From NCBI GenBank assembly GCA_007844125.1, contig CM017572.1:24217879-24281878 (forward strand): a DNA stretch of 64,000 nucleotides, in the 5' to 3' direction. This stretch comes from Sinonovacula constricta. Taxonomy: Eukaryota; Mollusca; Bivalvia; Cardiida; Solecurtidae. This document shows, piece after piece, positions 37,901 to 44,616 of this stretch. The stretch's first letter is position 1. Every line of letters starts with the position of its first letter. The notes beneath the pieces were generated by a model. The model made no database searches. It was not told where the DNA came from and saw only the letters and a program-made list of their open reading frames with translations. Both the position numbers and the translations under genes were made by a program.

Positions 37901-39616
37901 CTTCATAACTGTGGAAGGAATTTATCAAATAACCCACCTTTTCCTATGTACTCTCTCCAGGCCTGCCCCCTGATGGTATGATGCAAGGACCACCCCCTGG
38001 TATGCCCCCAATGGGGATGGGACCCCCCGGTGGGCCTCCGATGGGCCAGAGGTCAGCACTGCTCGGTAACGCCCCTCCTGGCTTCATGCCACAGAGGCCC
38101 CCTATGGGAGGACCACCCAATAGGTTTGGACCACCAGGTAATTATCTTTATTATACATAGTGTTAACATTTATGTTAGATTTATCATTGCTAGTAATGCT
38201 CACTTTAAGCTCTAGTTTCATCACATTTAAATAGAAAGCTGCTTGTAGTTTAAAAGTTAACAACTGTTATGAATCTCCCTGTGTGATATGTTTTTTCACA
38301 TGTCTATGTCAAACTTATTTGTATTTATGTACAATTAATTTCTTTAATCTTTCTACGTGACAGAAAATCTTTACAAGACTTAGCAGTTCTCCTTGTTGAA
38401 AGTTAGTTTCATTTATCTGAATCATAGTGCATTGATTGTAATTGAAAATGACCACACTAACCCTAATTGTCTTCATAAAATGATTTTTTTTTTTTTTAAT
38501 CTACAATAATTAGTCAGAAAACAATTTTAAACATATGATGGACCAGACCTGGTAGCGCAATCGGAAGTGCGTGGACTCCAGGTACAGTAGGCCCCGAGTT
38601 CAATTCCGGGCCATGACATACCAAAGTCGTTAAAATGGTAGTAGTATAGCTCCTTTGCAAACGCTCAAGCAAATATAAGGGTAGTTCCACAACATTCTTG
38701 GCCCGGTGTCAGGATAATGTGACTGGGTGTGGTATCATGCCAGGTGTTCACAGCATGCTATACACAATGAAGGCAGCACTATATCTGCTTCAAGTGGACA
38801 CCATCTCCAGATAACTGAAATACTGTTAGTGGGATGATAAACCCAATAAACAAACAAACATTATGTTGACTGTCATTGTAACCCTGTGCTTTCTGTTTCA
38901 GGTAACTGGGGCAACCAGAACATGGGAGGACCGCCCCCTCGGGGGTTTATGAGGGGGCCACGACCTAGCAGAGGAGGACGGGGACGAAGCAGAGGTATGT
39001 TGAGGGGGATTTAGTTACATTTTATTCAAAATTACTTTATAAGTTTTCACTTAAAACATGTTTAAAATACAACCAATTCTTAGGATTAATATACTTGTCA
39101 CTGTGTATTGGTTTGCTTGATAATTGAAATAATTATTCTTATTAAATACTTGGCTTGGCTTTATCTAATCAGTTGAATTTAATTACTATTACCAAATGGT
39201 TTTTCCTTCTAATGTTAACAATAATTTTATTACCTTTAATAATCATTTTTTATATATTTTTTATCATATATAAAAGGGCTAGTTTAATCGAGGAGCAATC
39301 ATCCTATGAACTATATTTAAGTGGCAATCGTCCCCAGAGTCAGTTAAGGACTTGCAAAAAAAGTCACTTTTAAGATATGGGGCAAATTATTCATTCTAAT
39401 ATTTATTAGAAAGACGTGTACATCTGTATACTATATTGTTTGAGAAAGACCAAAATATGATACAAATAATTTCCTTGTTTTTCAGTTTTATGTCGCCATT
39501 TTGCTGGTGGCAGTTGTAGGATGGGAAATGAATGTGGCTTCCTGCACCCAGGAGTCAATGGACCAATGTTACCTAATTTTAATCAACCAATCAATGAGGA
39601 GCATGGAAACACGTGA
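10978..39616 (+). CDS. PPP1R10: PPP1R10 (PNUTS), PP1 nuclear targeting subunit, complete, 19 exons
   Basis: Nuclear scaffold that binds protein phosphatase 1 and, in animals, the WDR82/TOX4 complex acting on RNA polymerase II CTD and transcription termination (family knowledge). Seen here: joined exons give 945 residues (human about 940) with the family architecture in order. The N-terminus is [13 protein letters not shown]; a TFIIS N-terminal/LW-type helical domain spans about residues 30-150 ([10 protein letters not shown]); a Lys/Ser-rich linker covers 150-300; the conserved KFRSTG is at about 303-308; GFMDSL and KKKRKL lie near 403-424. The PP1-docking RVxF-type motif SVQW is at 554-557, followed by [12 protein letters not shown]. 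Then come a Pro/Gln and Pro/Gly/Met-rich region, an RGG-type stretch and a terminal CCCH zinc finger (C905, C913, C919, H923). Exons: 10876-10980, 21016-21113, 22284-22370, 22930-23114, 23970-24044, 24946-25419, 29614-29698, 30032-30207, 30963-31189, 32002-32158, 32728-32889, 33958-34022, 34403-34456, 35139-35339, 36547-36867, 37274-37340, 37961-38137, 38902-38994, 39486-39616. Confidence 0.93.
10995..11036 (+). repeat. Poly-T tracts after exon 1 donor
   Basis: A run of about 20 T, then ctttgaa, then 9 T, beginning about 15 bases after the exon 1 donor of PPP1R10. Confidence 0.85.
11845..12035 (+). mobile_element. SINE family B, decayed
   Basis: Weak head (gttcaaacccagttgg), then aagttcca, gatgtcaagataatgtgact and gtattcacgtcaggctacca. 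Several internal changes. Confidence 0.4.
13376..13558 (+). mobile_element. SINE family A copy, decayed head
   Basis: Contains acttgttactcctctgaccc, ggaaaggtattccagctgac and gtggccataattg...gtgatgtatttc. Confidence 0.7.
15048..15127 (+). repeat. 39-bp tandem duplication
   Basis: taattttaagacgaattggg then gcaatacaattaagaaacat occurs twice in direct succession with one difference (gacg / gatg). Confidence 0.85.
15569..15756 (+). mobile_element. SINE family B copy, internally deleted
   Basis: ccggacctgatagcacaattgg, then directly the core ctgtcaggataatgggactt and tail ataactgaattactgttggt-gggacgataaaccc. The middle section is missing. Confidence 0.8.
16942..17062 (+). mobile_element. SINE family A, 3' half
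   Basis: Begins ctgcagtgtgcccgtggttc, then acccagacataagtctggga and the gtgtgatgtaa tail. No head. Confidence 0.75.
17340..17500 (+). mobile_element. SINE family A, decayed
   Basis: Keeps gcagtgtgcagctggttttacc, agacatgtcttgg and taattaccataattgtatcg. Confidence 0.55.
17774..17996 (+). mobile_element. SINE family A, full length
   Basis: ggggagcccatggcttagtgg head, cgcgcgggtttgg B-box region, ggtattccagctcacctacg body, and ggtcactgcgatgtattt tail. Confidence 0.88.
18215..18780 (+). mobile_element. SINE family A interrupted by a family B SINE
   Basis: Head gggggatgtagtggtagaatc (to 18250) and remainder gtaactcctcc...ggtcactacaatgta (from 18561). The two halves are split by the antisense family B copy at 18251-18560. 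Confidence 0.88.
18251..18560 (-). mobile_element. SINE family B, full length, antisense, nested in family A
   Basis: Reading on the minus strand: CAGTCCTGGTAGCGCAATCC head, core and tail ending in AAACCCAATAAACAC. It is bounded by a perfect 13-base target duplication ATCGCAGAGTTGT (18238-18250 and 18561-18573). Confidence 0.93.
18791..18902 (+). repeat. Four-unit minisatellite, GTGCACAGGTGGTYTT type
   Basis: Units of about 28-33 bases start at 18791, 18822, 18854 and 18882 (gtgcacaggtggt, gtgcacaggtggt, gtgtgcaggtggt, gtgcaggtggt), each followed by t-rich sequence with ttttgtct in the first two. The unit resembles the gtg-gctggtggttctt-cagacatttgtc segment of the family A SINE directly upstream. 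Confidence 0.7.
19336..19353 (+). repeat. G18 homopolymer
   Basis: Eighteen consecutive G on the + strand, flanked by gtatt and ttgc. Capable of G-quadruplex formation; length may also reflect sequencing error. Confidence 0.85.
19525..19620 (+). mobile_element. SINE family A, 5' fragment
   Basis: gtggtaatctccaatttgta, ccacttgggttcgagtcctgg, cagggcgatggacttaatgt, then it ends. Confidence 0.65.
20182..20715 (+). mobile_element. SINE family A interrupted by a family C SINE
   Basis: Head tggagcgcccttggcgtagt through ccagacatttgt, then resumes at aaatttgtcaagggtcttcc and the gtcacgccgttgtaatt tail. Family C sits between at 20343-20622. Confidence 0.88.
20343..20622 (+). mobile_element. SINE family C, full length, nested in family A
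   Basis: Head ACCGGCCGCAATAGCTCAGA with GGTAGAGCG and B-box GGTTCGAACCC; body aaagactttaaagttggtag; core tgtcagtataatgaaccgg; 3' end aatgccggctaatccc. Target duplication agacatttgt / agaaatttgt (20333-20342, 20623-20632; 9 of 10). Confidence 0.93.
21016..21113 (+). CDS. PPP1R10: PPP1R10 exon 2
   Basis: Acceptor ttatttcag, donor AAG|GTAATC. Codes for residues 2-33 beginning [17 protein letters not shown], the N-terminal segment that opens the TFIIS N-like domain in PNUTS. It ends in phase 2, and the next exon completes an AGT serine. Confidence 0.93.
22284..22370 (+). CDS. PPP1R10: PPP1R10 exon 3
   Basis: Acceptor cttattcaag, donor AAAA|GTAAGT. Codes for [19 protein letters not shown] and onward (residues 34-63), closely matching the human SLMKEARKMVSRCTYLNIL block of the TFIIS N-like domain. 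The open frame runs far upstream into the intron, but that part has no similarity to the family. Confidence 0.95.
22668..22825 (+). mobile_element. SINE family B, 3' part with (TA)n expansion
   Basis: tgttaggataatttgactgg, gtcatgccatgctatcacag, then an (AT) run and T-rich tract at 22724-22760, then ctccggataactgaaatatgg. Confidence 0.65.
22930..23114 (+). CDS. PPP1R10: PPP1R10 exon 4
   Basis: Acceptor attattcag, donor GATA|GTAAGT. Codes for the core of the TFIIS N/LW domain (residues 63-125): [10 protein letters not shown], then [20 protein letters not shown], matching the human GGYKLLNNWL and IPLLQQILLTLQHLPLTVD positions. Confidence 0.96.
23653..23850 (+). mobile_element. SINE family A copy
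   Basis: gggcacccatggcagagtgg head, tgtgagtcctggtcggg, ccagatgtaagtctggggtc and tcttcctccacc. In the PPP1R10 intron before exon 5. Confidence 0.85.
23970..24044 (+). CDS. PPP1R10: PPP1R10 exon 5
   Basis: Acceptor ttcttatag, donor GGGG|GTAAGT. Codes for [19 protein letters not shown], the last helix of the TFIIS N-like domain (residues 125-150). It joins in phase to the basic linker exon. Confidence 0.94.
24505..24745 (+). mobile_element. Mixed SINE: family A-like head with family B core
   Basis: ccaacttgtaactcctctga and cttgggttcgaatctgactgg look like family A; then gtgtcaggatactgtgactgg and gtgaagtcagcactatgtctgctt are family B. Either a chimera or two abutting fragments. Confidence 0.5.
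24946..25419 (+). CDS. PPP1R10: PPP1R10 exon 6: Lys/Ser-rich linker
   Basis: Acceptor cattctttcag, donor ACTG|GTACGT. The longest coding exon (474 nt, residues 150-308). It is low complexity: Lys/Asp/Glu blocks, Ser-rich runs, a four-His run, then the conserved KFRSTG at its end. Nuclear localisation is likely from the basic clusters. The open frame continues 146 nt past the donor without any family match. Confidence 0.93.
27167..27385 (+). mobile_element. SINE family A copy in the long PPP1R10 intron
   Basis: ggagtggtagctcatggcta, ctgacctacagtgtgccggtgg, ttctacccaggcattgatctgg and a decayed tail. Confidence 0.75.
28293..28365 (+). mobile_element. SINE family B core fragment
   Basis: agtgataatgtgactgggtg then tggtatcttatcaggtgttc and ccagcatgctgtcac only. 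Confidence 0.6.
29614..29698 (+). CDS. PPP1R10: PPP1R10 exon 7
   Basis: Acceptor tatatatgcag, donor CTGGG|GTAAGT. Codes for residues 308-336 starting [16 protein letters not shown], which continues the KFRSTG-L-E block as in human PNUTS. It is separated from exon 6 by a 4.2 kb AT-rich intron. Confidence 0.88.
30032..30207 (+). CDS. PPP1R10: PPP1R10 exon 8
   Basis: Acceptor attgtttacag, donor AAAC|GTAAGA. Pro/Ser/Thr-rich segment (residues 336-395) with an early basic patch LKRARA and ending [11 protein letters not shown], the counterpart of the human KVKIIPPQP strand. Confidence 0.9.
30963..31189 (+). CDS. PPP1R10: PPP1R10 exon 9
   Basis: Acceptor tatattctag, donor CTCA|GTGAGT. Contains GFMDSL and IKKKRKLS (residues 403-425), matching human GFLDAL and IKKKKK, then a Ser/Pro-rich tract. 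In human PNUTS this region lies just upstream of the PP1-docking site. Confidence 0.92.
31391..31575 (+). mobile_element. SINE family C, 5'-truncated
   Basis: Begins at agacttttaagttggtagta, lacking the tRNA head; core gtcagtataatggaccggtc, 3' atcggcaaaaatgcc. In PPP1R10 intron 9. Confidence 0.85.
31638..31865 (+). mobile_element. SINE family A, diverged
   Basis: ctcatggccaagtggtatga, gggtttgagtcctggtcggg, aattgtctgcgacctt and gtgatgtatttgc. Follows the family C fragment by about 60 bases. Confidence 0.7.
32002..32158 (+). CDS. PPP1R10: PPP1R10 exon 10: acidic linker
   Basis: Acceptor ttgttgtcaccag, donor CAAG|GTATAG. Residues 471-523, strongly acidic ([13 protein letters not shown]...[13 protein letters not shown]). 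Only loosely conserved in the family, but the frame joins cleanly on both sides. Confidence 0.85.
32728..32889 (+). CDS. PPP1R10: PPP1R10 exon 11: PP1-docking motif
   Basis: Acceptor gtttttctag, donor AGGG|GTTAGT. Carries basic residues then KKSVQW (553-557) and [12 protein letters not shown], aligning with human RKSVTW...[12 protein letters not shown]. The RVxF-type PP1-docking motif is intact at its two hydrophobic anchors (V555, W557); the x position is Q rather than T, which in the human protein is a phospho-acceptor within the docking motif. Confidence 0.96.
33302..33577 (+). mobile_element. SINE family C, full length
   Basis: Accggccacaatggctcagg head through tgctagctaattccatccca. Perfect 11-base target duplication CCTAATTATCT (33291-33301, 33578-33588). 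In the PPP1R10 intron between exons 11 and 12. Confidence 0.92.
33958..34022 (+). CDS. PPP1R10: PPP1R10 exon 12
   Basis: Acceptor ttgttttgcag, donor AAAG|GTGTGA. Codes for [22 protein letters not shown], matching human [22 protein letters not shown]. Follows the docking motif directly. Confidence 0.93.
34403..34456 (+). CDS. PPP1R10: PPP1R10 exon 13
   Basis: Acceptor tttgttactag, donor TTATG|GTAAGG. Codes for [18 protein letters not shown], matching human FETARRLSHDNMEEKV. The short exon is phase 0 on both sides, so skipping it would not break the frame. Confidence 0.93.
34719..34818 (+). repeat. 25-bp tandem repeat, four copies
   Basis: Units at 34719, 34744, 34769 and 34794 (tgcatttttcttgcaccaat plus aatag) are identical except one base in the last (aacag). 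In the PPP1R10 intron between exons 13 and 14. Confidence 0.95.
35139..35339 (+). CDS. PPP1R10: PPP1R10 exon 14
   Basis: Acceptor tcctaacag, donor GAGGAT|GTAAGT. Residues 617-683: WYRPKLF, then [20 protein letters not shown], equivalent to human WVCPRPLVL and IQAEREKGILQELFLNK. A SINE has inserted with its target duplication overlapping base +6 of this exon's donor site. Confidence 0.94.
35358..35644 (+). mobile_element. SINE family B at the exon 14 donor
   Basis: Gaccagacctggtagcacaa head to gatgataaatccaataaaca tail. Perfect 13-base target duplication TAAATACAGTAGT (35345-35357, 35645-35657), whose first base is position +6 of the exon 14 donor GTAAGT. Confidence 0.93.
36547..36867 (+). 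CDS. PPP1R10: PPP1R10 exon 15: Pro/Gln-rich
   Basis: Acceptor atttaccag, donor TTATG|GTAAGT. Residues 684-790: short Gln and Pro runs, then [13 protein letters not shown] and [13 protein letters not shown], the last resembling the human NVQEILTSIMG helix. Confidence 0.9.
37274..37340 (+). CDS. PPP1R10: PPP1R10 exon 16
   Basis: Acceptor cctttatttcag, donor ATGG|GTAAGC. Codes for [19 protein letters not shown] (residues 791-813), a Gln-rich short helix with no clear vertebrate counterpart. Frame and splice sites agree on both sides. Confidence 0.85.
37514..37791 (+). mobile_element. SINE family C, full length
   Basis: Ctggccgcaatagctcagtt head, gggttcgaaccccggccggg B-box region, tail ctaatccctaatccc. 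Perfect 12-base target duplication TAAAAACAAAAA (37502-37513, 37792-37803). In the intron before exon 17. Confidence 0.92.
37961..38137 (+). CDS. PPP1R10: PPP1R10 exon 17: Pro/Gly/Met-rich
   Basis: Acceptor actctctccag, donor CCAG|GTAATT. Residues 813-872, repeats of [14 protein letters not shown] type, like the Gly/Pro-rich C-terminal region of human PNUTS. It is GC-richer than the surrounding introns, as expected for such codons. Confidence 0.9.
38541..38865 (+). mobile_element. SINE family B, full length
   Basis: Gaccagacctggtagcgcaa head, core tgtcaggataatgtgactgg, tail gttagtgggatgataaaccc then aataaacaaacaaac. No clear target duplication. In the intron before exon 18. Confidence 0.9.
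38902..38994 (+). CDS. PPP1R10: PPP1R10 exon 18: RGG-type stretch
   Basis: Acceptor ttctgtttcag, donor AGAG|GTATGT. Residues 872-903: [20 protein letters not shown], an Arg/Gly nucleic-acid-binding tract. Much shorter than the human RGG/HRPHEGP repeat region. Confidence 0.92.
39486..39616 (+). CDS. PPP1R10: PPP1R10 exon 19: CCCH zinc finger and stop
   Basis: Acceptor gtttttcag. Codes for [20 protein letters not shown] then HPGVNGP, a C-x7-C-x5-C-x3-H zinc finger as in human PNUTS (CRHFMMKGNC...CAFYHPGVNGP). TGA is at 39614-39616. The last residues after HPGVNGP ([13 protein letters not shown]) fall within a degenerate CCAATCA repeat that continues into the 3' UTR. Confidence 0.95.
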
Positions 39617-39790
39617 CCTGATCTGACCAATCAGGGTAGAGAATACCCTTAAATCAACCAATCAGAGAGGATCAGGGAAACATTAGATCTTCTGTGACCA
39701 TTCAGAGTAGAGAACCAACCAGCCAATCACAGAGGAGTCACATGATCTCATTAAGCCAGTCAGGGACGAGAATCACTCGCCCAAGGTCAG
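39583..39790 (+). repeat. Degenerate CCAATCAGRG repeat spanning the PPP1R10 stop codon
   Basis: Five to six diverged units of about 25-45 bases, each starting near CCAATCA and followed by a gag/aga-rich segment, begin in the last codons of exon 19 and continue into the 3' UTR. Unit starts are visible near 39584, 39627, 39656, 39697, 39722 and 39756. Spacing is irregular, so this is a decayed tandem repeat. Confidence 0.55.
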
Positions 39791-41400
39791 AGTTGAAAAA
39801 GAGTCCAATAATTCGGCGAGTCAGTCGAGATGGAGGATGAGTCATATGCAGAAAAAGAAGAACCGGTACTAGACTTAACCGTCATAGTATTCATAGAGAA
39901 TTGAAAGCGTAATGCCTGCTTTGAATCTTCTAGAAAACACTTATGTGGAAACTATTATGTATGGTTCTTTTATCTGAGATGAAGTGATAGGTTGGTGTTG
40001 GATTCTGAAAAAGGAAGTGCTGTGAGTTCAAACTTTTATTGGTAAAAGAGAGTTGGACAGTGCTGGAAGTGTTTTCTAGTTTGAGGAGGAGTTGTTGGAT
40101 GCTTTAGTTTAAAAGAACTGTTTGTTGACAACTAACTTGGAATTTTAGTTTAACAGATAAAACTTAATATGGAAAAACATATTGATACAACACCCACTGG
40201 TTAAAATGGAGTAGAAAGTCAAGCACATTCAAAACGGATCCAATGGGAGCAATGAGATTTTTAAGAGACCAATGAATGTTTGTTGACATTTGAAAAGTAA
40301 GGTGAGGACATTTAAAGACATGACTTGGAAGTTCATGGAAATAAATTGAGTTACAGATAGTAACTAATGAACATGTTACTTGATTAAAAATGACTAAAAC
40401 TAAATGTAATCATGGAAGTGTAAAGAAACTGACATTTGGAAAAAATTCCTGGTTTATAGGAATATCCTTGCACACATAAATTGTGCAAATTTTACTGTGT
40501 TAGCATACAGGCTGCCATTAGAAGAGGTAATGACAAATGTGTTCATGATAATTTGAGGTGTAAATGCATGAATACGAAAGTCTCGAAGCAAAAATATGAC
40601 CTATTTAGCTTGCAGACTCTAAACTTTACTTTACCTCTAACCTATTCTTATTAAGAGCCAGTATAAATGTATAAAAGTTAGGTATTTTCTAACAACTTCC
40701 TGCTAACTACATGCTAGCTAAAGTAAATTGATGTTTTGGAGGTGTATGCTGGTTTATCTGTACCTAGACTATTTTGCCTACAGCAGGCCTCTGAGACCAT
40801 TCTAAAGGATCTGATTGGTTGCATTTGAAATGAAATTAGAGATCGGGCCAATCAATAGATTGTGATGATCTTAGATTTAATTTTATAACTTCAGCCTCAT
40901 CAATTCTTGTGTAAGTTTTATTTGTACAAAATGTGTGACATCAGCTGTTTGTGCTATCTTTTTGTGATTAATTCACATGCTCAATGGAAGGTTAGGTTTT
41001 TTAGTGCCAAAAGTAGAAAATAATAAAAGTCTGTATGTAAAAAAAAAAGGGTTGAAGCCAATAAATTTGCAGGTGTTCCAAATAAGAAATCATACAGTAT
41101 TATATGACGTACAAACAACGGGGTTGAAGATGATGGAAAAGAAGCTGTTTCTGTCAGGTGATATATGCAATAATTCTTAAACTATCGCAATTGTGTGGTA
41201 ATCATGAATATTGTCACATTGACACAATTCTGATAAGTTTGCACAATTTACAGTTTTAGGGGAAATAAAGGATGAAACAGGAGATATATATAATTACCAA
41301 ACCCAATCATGTGGACACACATGAGCATTGTCACATTGAGATGATTCTAATGAGTACCAGGTATAGGAATTGGAAGTGAAATTAATAAAATATACAGGTA
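39617..41400 (+). other. PPP1R10: PPP1R10 3' UTR (predicted)
   Basis: No SINEs and no long open frames after the stop codon; the sequence is more mixed in composition than the introns. Several AATAAA hexamers occur. The best polyadenylation candidate is 41384-41389, because a T/GT-rich stretch typical of a downstream element follows at about 41410-41450. An earlier AATAAA is at 41264-41269. The true end needs transcript data. Confidence 0.5.
41384..41389 (+). promoter_or_regulatory. Candidate polyadenylation signal AATAAA
   Basis: The AATAAA hexamer is about 1.77 kb after the PPP1R10 stop, followed within 60 bases by a T/GT-rich block. Other AATAAA copies nearby make this one choice among several. 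Confidence 0.4.
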
Positions 41401-42929
41401 ATATACAAGTTTATTTGGGTATGTTTTTTGTTTGTATTTTTTTAACTGCAGCTCATACAAGTTTATCAAAAGCATCAAACAATAATAGGCTATATGGTTG
41501 TTGATTTTCATTTTTCATATATTAGTCAACTTTCTGTATGTATTTTGTATGTGTAGAGGTTGCATGTATGTGTAAATTTTTGTTATATTTGTAGTTATTG
41601 CCATTTTCTATGTTTTTGATCATGATCAATGCTGATGTTTTCTATTAAAAAGGAGACTATGACTATGAAAAAAGTATTAAAATATGAAATATTTCCATTT
41701 TTTTGTTTTCTCATGAACCATTGGGTATATTTTCTATCTTAAAATGCTTATGAAAAAATGCAGTATTGGTATTAACGATAGTAATTAGGACAATGGAATG
41801 ATTTTAAAGTTAGATATAGGAAGAAAAAAAAGAATATTTTTTCTAAAATAACATTTTGGGATAAGGAAAAAAGCACAAAAAACATTTTTTTTTTTTTTTT
41901 TGTAATTCATTATTCTACATTACAAAAACAAGCATTAACAAAACTTTCTATAAAATCTATAAAAAAATAAAATCCTATGAGCTACGAATATCACATCATG
42001 CCATAAACCTGGAAATCTGGGATCGTATCCAGAAAGTATCTTAGTTATTTCTCATTTAAACTAAGAAAGTTTCCTTAACATTAGAAAAAATGCCCTTTGA
42101 TAGCACTGAACTGCTAATGCTAAGAATTAAAAGGTTTATGAATAGTACAAAAAAGGAATTTAGATAATAGGAAAGGTAATATTTTAAAATTTATGGAAAT
42201 TTATTAGTGAAAAAAAGAAATAGCTAAGATTCGTGATGGGTACGTCCAATGGTGTGCACTCAATAAGAACTTATGTTAAAACGAGCAGAAATAATCTGGA
42301 TTCCTGCGTTGCATTTTCAATGGCATCAAGCATAAAGGGCTCTTAGCCAAATTCATAGCAAATAATAATCAAACCTTTGTAAATGAGCAAACTGAACACA
42401 CACCTTTTTAAACAATCTCATAAAGGTTCTTCAAGCTTTACCCAACACTTCAAAAATACATGTAGTCCTGTCTATTAGATCAATGGTTCCTTGGCTGTCC
42501 TTGAAATCTGTTTACTTAACCATGTATTTGCAAGAATCACCATTCTCACCATGAACATAAAAACACCACCCTTATGTTGTTTCCAGCAAAGTTTAAACTG
42601 GTTTATCCATTAAGTACAAGTATAATGCACATGGCAAACAGTAACGCAAAGGAACACAGGATGTTGTGAAACTGTTTGTGAGCACTTTGCCTATCTATGA
42701 AAACAAACTTTCAAAAAGGGGAGGAGTTCCATACAAATAGTGGAGCCATCTATTTAAAAAATATCAGTATTCTCCATTTTGTTCATTATTAAATGCATTA
42801 TTTAAATCAATCTTTAACAAAAAAGATTAAATGACTCATTCTGTTTCTAATCTGTGTATACCAACATGAAGATTATGATTATAAATATACTGACCATAAA
42901 TAAATAAAAATAACTCTTCATATACTCGT

Positions 42930-43112
42930 ACCAATTTGTAACTTACTTCCCCGTCATCGCATGGGATCAAGTCCTCGCCATGCCAAAGAATTTTGTAAGA
43001 ATTTGGGGGCTGTCATGGTTCATCCTAGATAGCCAACAGTATTCTTCCACCAATTATAGCTGGACATTGCAAGTATTACCATAATTTTATCAGTGCAGTG
43101 TAGCTTAAAATT
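42930..43112 (+). mobile_element. SINE family A, diverged
   Basis: accaatttgtaacttacttc, gcatgggatcaagtcctcgcc, ttcttccaccaattatagct and ccataattttatcagtgcag. Confidence 0.65.
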
Positions 43113-43683
43113 ATACAAATTTGTTTCTAACGTGAATTTTTTTCCTGAACAGGACGTAATTGGAGAATATGGCAAAATATGCGAACAGTATCATGTCCCC
43201 CTTCTGAGAAGACTTGTCACTGACCATGGACAATTTACCATGTTCTGATAGCACCTTTATCACCAACAACATCCCATACCTCACATCGATTATGTTTCAC
43301 TGTAGCTGCTGCTATCGTGAAAAGCATTTCACCAATTTGTAAAAATGTTTCATACAATTTAAATGTAACAAAATAATATTCTTTTAGAATAAACATTCTT
43401 TCGACTTAAACATTAGAAAAAAACTATAATGATATGCTATTTTAAAAGAAACAAAAATATCAAAATGTAATAATCTCGTTTAATTCTCATTCATCAAGGC
43501 TATTGATGATTTTCTGTTATGGTGAGTGGTTGCTGTGATCTCTGAAGATAAGATTGCAAAAACATGATTTCCACTGGATGATTCATTGTTTACACATCAT
43601 TTTATACTATAATAAAATTTATAGTTATCACCGGTTCAATTGTGTGCATGAATTATGAATACAGTCACTAATCACATACAAGC

Positions 43684-43730
43684 ACGCACACACACACACA
43701 CACAAACAGACAAACAAACACACACAAAAG
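43684..43730 (+). repeat. (CA)n microsatellite
   Basis: gcacgcacacacacacacac followed by caaacagacaaacaaacac: a CA run degrading into CAAA repeats. Confidence 0.85.
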
Positions 43731-43879
43731 GGAATTCAAGTGAGTAAACACAATACATTTTTTTCAAATATGTAAATATTTAAGATTAAAGCTATTTTCT
43801 GAATGTTTTCCTTTCAAAAATGTGTAATCATAATGACAAAATAAAAAGAAAAAATGAAATTCTTGCCATCAAAAAATTC

Positions 43880-43983
43880 ATTATCTTCACAAAAATCACT
43901 TTCATTCCATATTGTAAAGTATTAATAATAATCATTATCTTCACAAAAATCACTTTCATTCCATATTGTAAAGCACTAATAAA
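43880..43983 (+). repeat. 54-bp tandem duplication
   Basis: attatcttcacaaaaatcac through ttgtaaag is repeated with period 54 (43880 and 43934). It lies 60 bases left of the piggyBac-like MITE. Confidence 0.9.
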
Positions 43984-44044
43984 TAGATGGATATCTATTT
44001 TGTACATTTTAGTGCTTTAAGTTTAACATTGGACTTTCTTTTAA

Positions 44045-44616
44045 CCCTTTACTTGCTGAAAACCTCATTCACCCCAATAAAGATGGTATCTGACAGTTTG
44101 CCTATATCAAATACATGTTACAATATCTTAACGACTGCTTTGAGGAATAAAGGGCATAATTTATACACAAACTCATACTTTAGTCAAAGTTAAGATGATT
44201 GCGAACAATACCTATATTGCTAGAAAGCAAAATTGTTAATCTCTCTAAATGTTTATTCTTTCCAAATCTATAAATAAGCACGATAGTAATTTCTGCTAAA
44301 AATAGATATCAACGTCAGAGCGGACTACCTGTATAAAAATATAACATAATCTCAAAAGTAAGCTGTCACATGGTTTTCTAAGTTCAAAAACAGCCATCTC
44401 TGCAGCGTGGCTCAGATAGGAAATACTTGTTTGCAAGGACAAGTGGGGATTTATGCTTTAATGTTCACACAGACCTAGGACATCAGCGAACATCATTTTG
44501 CAGGACCTTTTCAGGTAACAATGATTTATTTCGTCGCGAAAAAAATATTTGGTTCAAACTGTCTGATACCATCTTTAACATACCCCGACCTTATGATGTT
44601 TCCAGCAAGTAAAGGG
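44045..44616. mobile_element. piggyBac-like MITE with TTAA target duplication
   Basis: TTAA (44041-44044) precedes CCCTTTACTTGCTGAAAACC and the inverse end GGTTTCC-like...CAGCAAGTAAAGGG is followed by TTAA (44617-44620). The arms match over about 55 bases, including AAAGATGGTATC and GACAGTTTG in both. TTAA duplications with CCC termini are the piggyBac hallmark. 572 bp, no transposase. Confidence 0.85.
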
